Assembly (NCBI GenBank): GCA_031549665.1
Contig: JAVBPJ010000011.1
Span: 22,677-86,676, forward strand
Source of the DNA: Rikenella sp031549665
GTDB taxonomy: Bacteria > Bacteroidota > Bacteroidia > Bacteroidales > Rikenellaceae
DNA: 64,000 nt
Direction: 5' to 3'
The position numbers were made by a program, and so were the translations under genes. The notes below the pieces were generated by a model. The model had not been told where the DNA came from. It made no database searches and was given only the letters and a program-made list of their open reading frames with translations. Below, piece by piece: positions 59,957-64,000 of the stretch. How positions within the stretch are numbered: position 1 is the stretch's first letter; the number at the start of each line of letters is the position of its first letter.

Positions 59957-60730
59957 TTATGGAGCCGTTGAAAGGTTCACCAGCCCCAGGTCGGTTACTC
60001 CGCGGTCGGCGATGGTGATCGGTTGGCTCTTTGCGCCGATGCCGCTCGCGGTGGAGGGGGTAAAGGTCAGGGTGTAGTCGCCCGCCGGAAGGCGCAGGCA
60101 AAAGGGGCCCGAGATTTCGGAATAGGTGGAATAGCGCACCCCGTCGGCCGTTTCGGCGGTGATCCAGACGGGCGTTCCAACGAGTTCGGAGGTCGATTTC
60201 ACCACGCTGCCCTGCACCAGTCCTTCGGCGCTGAGGTCCACCCAACTCACAACGGGCCGCAGTTGGTAGTCGTCTCCGCTTTCGACCACCGAGGCGGCGA
60301 TGTCGAAATCGAGCAGCAGCGGCTCCCGTTTCCCCTCGATACCCAGTTCAACGGGCAGGGTTACCACGGCATCCCCCGCATCGATGGTCAGCGTCTTCTC
60401 TTCGGTTCCCACCAGCAGCACCGCTTCGGGCCGGAAGGTGATCCGCGCCTGGCTGTAACTTCCCGCGGGCAGGGCGTCGGAAGAGGCCACGGGCAGCATT
60501 TTGCCGTTTACGAGGGTCATTACCGGAATCTCGGCCGAAATGGTATTCAGCGCGATCCACGCCCCCTGCACGTCGGAGTAGAGTTCCACGCTGGCAAGCT
60601 TCACCCGCAGCCCCGTGTAGTCGGCGGGCGAATCGGTCAGATAGACCGTCGCGGCATTCACGTCGTCGTAACGATCCGTGCAGGCCGACAACGACACAAC
60701 CACCGCAAGAAAAACAGCAAGGAGTCTCAT
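59957..60730 (-). CDS. DUF4382 domain lipoprotein
   Basis: The ATG at 60730 (MRLLAVFLAVVVSLSAC) gives 257 residues with lipobox SLSAC. The body matches DUF4382: ATVYLTDSPADYTGLRVKLASVELYSDVQG near the N-terminus, followed by a beta-sandwich (about residues 160-257) with SGPFCLRLPAGDYTLTFTPS, a carboxypeptidase-regulatory-like fold. It is probably anchored in a membrane facing the periplasm. Function unknown; co-transcribed with tamL. Confidence 0.88.
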   Translation of the reverse strand: MRLLAVFLAVVVSLSACTDRYDDVNAATVYLTDSPADYTGLRVKLASVELYSDVQGAWIALNTISAEIPVMTLVNGKMLPVASSDALPAGSYSQARITFRPEAVLLVGTEEKTLTIDAGDAVVTLPVELGIEGKREPLLLDFDIAASVVESGDDYQLRPVVSWVDLSAEGLVQGSVVKSTSELVGTPVWITAETADGVRYSTYSEISGPFCLRLPAGDYTLTFTPSTASGIGAKSQPITIADRGVTDLGLVNLSTAP

Positions 60731-60736
60731 GTCCCG

Positions 60737-60744
60737 CAAAGGTA
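60737..60744 (-). promoter_or_regulatory. -7 box for the DUF4382-tamL operon
   Basis: TACCTTTG on the minus strand, 6 bases before the ATG at 60730; a leaderless transcript is predicted. Confidence 0.55.
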
Positions 60745-60787
60745 GGATTTTTCCGCGGGCCAACGAACAGGATTCGAGCTAAAAACC

Positions 60788-60795
60788 TACCTTTG
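60788..60795 (+). promoter_or_regulatory. -7 box for aroB
   Basis: TACCTTTG ends 7 bases before the aroB ATG at 60803. Confidence 0.55.
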
Positions 60796-60802
60796 CAAGG
60801 AT

Positions 60803-61855
60803 ATGATACACCGCATCTGCGTCCCACGCACCAACCGTCCCGAGGCTCCCTCACAGGTGCTGATCGGCGACGTATTGCCGCAACTGGAGCCTCTGCTGGC
60901 CGGCCGGCGGCCTGTCCTCGTTACCGACCGGAACCTGGCCCGCTTCTACCCCAACCTGACGGAACACTACCCGACGGTGGTGATCGACGGATTGGGCGAG
61001 GGCCACAAAACCCTCGATACGGTGCGGGAGGTGGCCCGCCAGCTCCAACAACGGGAGGTCGACCGCCACTCCTACCTGGTGGGCGTGGGCGGCGGAATCG
61101 TTACCGACATCACGGGATTCGTCGCTTCGGTCTACCTGCGCGGGCTGGATTTCGGCTTTGTGGCCAGTTCGCTCCTGGCGCAGGTCGATGCGAGCGTCGG
61201 CGGCAAGAACGGGGTCAACCTCGACGGCTTCAAAAACCTGATCGGGGTGTTCAACCAGCCCGACTTTGTGCTGTGCGACCAGGGCATGCTCGACACGCTG
61301 CCCGAACGGGAGTGGCAAAACGGACTGGCCGAGGTGATTAAGTGCGGCCTGATCGGCGACCCGAACCTGTTCGAAAGCCTGGAGGGAGCCACCCTCGAAG
61401 CCCTGACGGGCGACCCGCAGCGCATCCACCGCGCCATTGTGGCGGCCGTGGAGCTGAAAGCCCGCGTGGTAGCGGCCGACGAGCGGGAACAGGGCGAACG
61501 CAAACTGCTCAACCTGGGACACACGCTCGGACACGCCATCGAAAAATGTTCCTCCGACTACCAGCACGGCCAGGCGGTGGCCATCGGCCTTTGCGTAGCC
61601 GCCCGCCTGTCGAAAATGCTGGGCATGCTCCCGAACCGCGAGGTGGAACAGATCGAAGAGCTGGTGGACGGGCTGGGACTTCCGCACGCCGTTCCCGCCG
61701 ATCTGTCGGTGGAACAGCTTGTCGAGGCCATCCGTTCCGATAAAAAACGAAACGCCGACACGGTCGATTTCGTCCTGCTGGAGTCGATCGGCCGCGCCGT
61801 CGTGCGTCCGTGTTCGTTCGGCGAACTTACCGCCCTGCTCAAACGGGCGTTATAG
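60803..61855 (+). CDS. aroB: 3-dehydroquinate synthase
   Basis: A 350-residue protein. The NAD-binding region GVGGGIVTDITGFVASVYLRGLDF, the substrate Lys in ASVGGKNGVNLDGFKN, the zinc ligands Glu in NGLAEVIKCGLIGD and His in LNLGHTLGHAIEK plus YQHGQAVAIG are all present. It performs the second step of the shikimate pathway. The last bases overlap the convergent corA gene. Confidence 0.97.
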   Translation: MIHRICVPRTNRPEAPSQVLIGDVLPQLEPLLAGRRPVLVTDRNLARFYPNLTEHYPTVVIDGLGEGHKTLDTVREVARQLQQREVDRHSYLVGVGGGIVTDITGFVASVYLRGLDFGFVASSLLAQVDASVGGKNGVNLDGFKNLIGVFNQPDFVLCDQGMLDTLPEREWQNGLAEVIKCGLIGDPNLFESLEGATLEALTGDPQRIHRAIVAAVELKARVVAADEREQGERKLLNLGHTLGHAIEKCSSDYQHGQAVAIGLCVAARLSKMLGMLPNREVEQIEELVDGLGLPHAVPADLSVEQLVEAIRSDKKRNADTVDFVLLESIGRAVVRPCSFGELTALLKRAL

Positions 61856-62803
61856 CCACTTTTTCCGCTTAAAGAAGAACAGGATCACCCCTACCGAAAC
61901 GACCATCAACCCGATGGCCAGCGGGTAGCCGGCTTTCCAGTTCAGTTCGGGCATCACCGCAAAGTTCATCCCGTAGACGCTGGCGATCAACGTCGGCGGC
62001 ATAAAGATCACCGAAAGGATGGTAAACATCTTGATGATCTTGTTCTGCTCGATGTTGATCAGACCCATGAAGGTGTCCTGCAAGAATTCGAGCCGTTCGA
62101 AACTGAAATCGGCATGGTTGATGAGCGACCCGATGTCCTTGATCATAATGGCCACGCGGGGGTAAATGTCGTTCGGGAAGCGTTCCGAACGCTGGATGCC
62201 CGACAACAGGCGTTGCCGGTCGAAGATGCTCTCGCGCAGGATCATTGTGTTCTCCTGCAGGCGGTTGATGTCCAACAGCACCTCCTTGTCGACGGTTTTG
62301 TCCACGTCGTTGTTGAAATTGCTCAGGGTGGCGATCTGTTTTGAGATGATCTCCACCATGTCGGCGTCGAGGTCGATCCGGGCCTCGAGCAACGACACCA
62401 GCACGTGGTAGCCGGTGGTGTACGAGCGGTGGTTCATCTGCACCTTGCGGCTGGCCTCGCTAAAAGTGCGCAGGTCGCTGTTGCGCTCCGACACCAGCAG
62501 ACCCTCGCTGAGGATGAACGACACGGTTTCGACTTCGAAGCTCCCCTCGTTCAGCACCGTGAAGCTGCTGTTGCATATGATCGAATCTTCGAGTTCGGAA
62601 TAACGCGACGAGGTTTCGATCTCTTCGGCCTGTTGGCGGGTGAGCAGGTTGATGTCCAGAAAATTTTCGACCAGCTTGCGCTCCTTGGGGGTGGGAACTA
62701 CGAGGTCGATCCAAAGCAGGTCGTCGAACCCCAGCTCTTCGAACAGTTGGGGGTCGGGATCGCGAATGACTTTGTTGATGGATTTCAGATAGAGGATGAT
62801 CAT
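61850..62803 (-). CDS. corA: CorA family magnesium/metal transporter
   Basis: A 317-residue protein: a large N-terminal cytoplasmic funnel (residues 1-255) with long helices, two C-terminal membrane helices (FTILSVIFMPPTLIASVYGMNF and YPLAIGLMVVSVGVILFFF) and the signature GMN at the end of the first (VYGMNF). The Mg-channel loop MPEL after it is present. It ends in the positively charged KRKKWL. It imports magnesium, cobalt or nickel. Convergent with aroB, with overlapping ends. Confidence 0.95.
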   Translation of the reverse strand: MIILYLKSINKVIRDPDPQLFEELGFDDLLWIDLVVPTPKERKLVENFLDINLLTRQQAEEIETSSRYSELEDSIICNSSFTVLNEGSFEVETVSFILSEGLLVSERNSDLRTFSEASRKVQMNHRSYTTGYHVLVSLLEARIDLDADMVEIISKQIATLSNFNNDVDKTVDKEVLLDINRLQENTMILRESIFDRQRLLSGIQRSERFPNDIYPRVAIMIKDIGSLINHADFSFERLEFLQDTFMGLINIEQNKIIKMFTILSVIFMPPTLIASVYGMNFAVMPELNWKAGYPLAIGLMVVSVGVILFFFKRKKWL

Positions 62804-62893
62804 CTGGTTTTCTCTCCTTGTTTAAGGGATTGATACTCCGTTGGTTGATTCTTATCGACGGGCTCTCGTTTGCCGAGAGCTGAGGCCTCAGAG

Positions 62894-63652
62894 TCAGCCG
62901 GGGGTGATGATCTTTTCCCAAAACAAACGCATGGCGGTGCGCTTGGCGGGATCCAACTTGAATTTGATCTGCTCGGTAAGGTAGGCGTAGGCCTGATCGA
63001 AATCGAAAGCCTGCGAACGGTTCCAGGTATCGGTGATCGCCTCGGCGATATGTTCGGTGCCGTACCGCAGGGCGGCGTTCAGGCGCTCGGCCTGCTCTTC
63101 GCCGCGCGGGGTGGCGGCCACCCAGGCGGCAAAAACAAAGGGCGCGCCGGTGTGGGCGTTCCACTCGGTAGCCAAGTCGGTCTGATAACGGTAGCGCGGC
63201 GCTAACTCGAATACTTTGTCTCCAATGGCGACCAAACCTTCGCCCCGGGCAAGCTCGCACTCGCGCACATTGGCGTCCATCCAACGGGGCGAAATACCCC
63301 ACCGCTCCCTCGCCAAAATACGCACCAACTGCGCCGAGGTGCGCGAATGAATGTCGAGGTAAATGGTGTGCAACGCCTCGATGGGATCGTTGCTCAACAC
63401 CACCACGGTCTGCACGCTCTGCTCGGCGCCCAGGCAATAATCGGTAATAATTCGGGCGTTGGGAATCCGCGGAATCTCGGCCACAGGCACCAGGGCGACG
63501 TCGACCCGGCCGCTCAGCAGCTCGTCAACACAACCCGCCGGATGACGCAATACCAACTCGGCACGCAGCTCGGAAGCCGCCTGCTCGATGCCGTAAATAA
63601 ACGGCAACGTATTCAGGTAGGATACTGCAGCTATTCTCACCGGGGTCGTCAC
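62894..63652 (-). CDS. mqnA: chorismate dehydratase of futalosine menaquinone synthesis
   Basis: A 252-residue periplasmic-binding-like fold protein beginning RIAAVSYLNTLPFIYGIEQ, with HPAGCVDELLSGRVDVALVPVAEIPRI and SRTSAQLVRIL, the pattern of MqnA. It dehydrates chorismate to 3-enolpyruvylbenzoate. Its presence points to the futalosine route to menaquinone in this organism. The other mqn genes are outside the window. Confidence 0.88.
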   Translation of the reverse strand: MTTPVRIAAVSYLNTLPFIYGIEQAASELRAELVLRHPAGCVDELLSGRVDVALVPVAEIPRIPNARIITDYCLGAEQSVQTVVVLSNDPIEALHTIYLDIHSRTSAQLVRILARERWGISPRWMDANVRECELARGEGLVAIGDKVFELAPRYRYQTDLATEWNAHTGAPFVFAAWVAATPRGEEQAERLNAALRYGTEHIAEAITDTWNRSQAFDFDQAYAYLTEQIKFKLDPAKRTAMRLFWEKIITPG

Positions 63653-64000
63653 CCATAGGGATATGAATTTTAGTTGACTCTGACCGTTCTACGAAGTTCT
63701 GGAGAGCGAACGGCACACCTCTCCGGCTGCGAAGGTAGGCATTTATTTGTTACGCACACCCCCCGGCAAAAAACTACCCCCATCGATTTGTGTTTGTACG
63801 GCTCTTTTGCCCCAACCGTCCTCGGGGACCCTCCGGGTCTTTTATTTGGAGTTTGTACCAACTGCGCTCGGGCCGCGCCGGCCCCGCGTGCCCGCGGCGG
63901 TCCGTGTGCCCACGGTGGGCTTTCTTTTGTTTGTGCCGCTCGTTTTGGTCGGTCGGAGTTGCTCGGTACGTTCCGTACCTTTCGGAAGGGCTGAACCGCT
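63653..64000. other. 348 bases without a recognised gene
   Basis: No coding frame is supported on either strand. Two hairpins with T-runs on the plus strand are visible: GACCC-TCC-GGGTC-TTTTATTT (63827-63846) and GCCCA-CGG-TGGGC-TTTCTTTT (63908-63928). A minus-strand TACCTTCG near 63735 is a weak promoter candidate. The right edge may belong to the leader of a gene outside the window. Confidence 0.4.

Overview
This window looks like chromosome of a GC-rich member of the Bacteroidota, most likely the Bacteroidales and possibly close to Alistipes/Rikenellaceae. The evidence is the short primary sigma factor of this phylum, repeated TAnnTTTG -7 promoter boxes, near absence of Shine-Dalgarno sequences, and phylum-typical families (TamL, GSCFA, DUF4382, CCDC81-like HU, GH116, MqnA of the futalosine menaquinone route). 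The genus is inference; the phylum is well supported.

Layout. 1-4.8 kb: end of a nitroreductase, glutamate formimidoyltransferase, a prolyl oligopeptidase and triosephosphate isomerase. 4.8-11.1 kb: YjjG-like HAD phosphatase divergent from dnaK, an AT-rich GNAT gene, and a GH2 beta-mannosidase. 11.3-13.2 kb: two tRNA-Leu genes bracketing a divergent pair of paralogous four-helix membrane proteins. 13.3-16.9 kb: thrS-infC-rpmI-rplT, with infC starting at ATA. 17-30.6 kb: an Acg-like nitroreductase, an active/inactive M16 peptidase pair, GT39 glycosyltransferase plus GH116 glucosidase, a TonB-receptor-like barrel, GSCFA, TM2, DUF2752 and M48 genes. 30.6-34.1 kb: a run containing an alkaline-phosphatase-fold protein that has lost most of its active site, SufE, a DUF59 protein, TsaC and a thioesterase. 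34.1-36 kb: S24 repressor, tRNA-Arg, TPR protein.

36-42.9 kb is a complete-looking histidine operon on the minus strand (hisG-D-CB-H-A-F-IE). It is preceded by a his leader peptide with six His codons and an intrinsic terminator, which is a classical attenuator. hisC and hisB form one fused reading frame, and codon 18 of that frame is an in-frame amber at a position normally occupied by Tyr. No histidinol-phosphate phosphatase is visible.

42.9-64 kb: an arginine-decarboxylase-type enzyme, an HU-like membrane protein, a Ser-type sulfatase, two tandem outer-membrane barrels with duplicated leaders, initiator tRNA-Met, ROK kinase, a small lipoprotein, RidA, a coupled VWA/WG-repeat gene pair, rpoD-htrA, metK behind a probable SAM-II riboswitch, a DUF4382 lipoprotein with tamL, aroB, corA and mqnA.

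Most of the window is core metabolism and envelope biology. No phage, integrase, complete IS element, CRISPR array or rRNA was seen. The points that most deserve a second look are the his attenuator with the amber-interrupted hisC-hisB fusion, the degenerate PafA-like protein, the sigma-54-like promoter with a perfect palindrome before dnaK, the ATA start of infC, the metK SAM-II aptamer, and the many promoters placed only 3-10 nt before the start codon.
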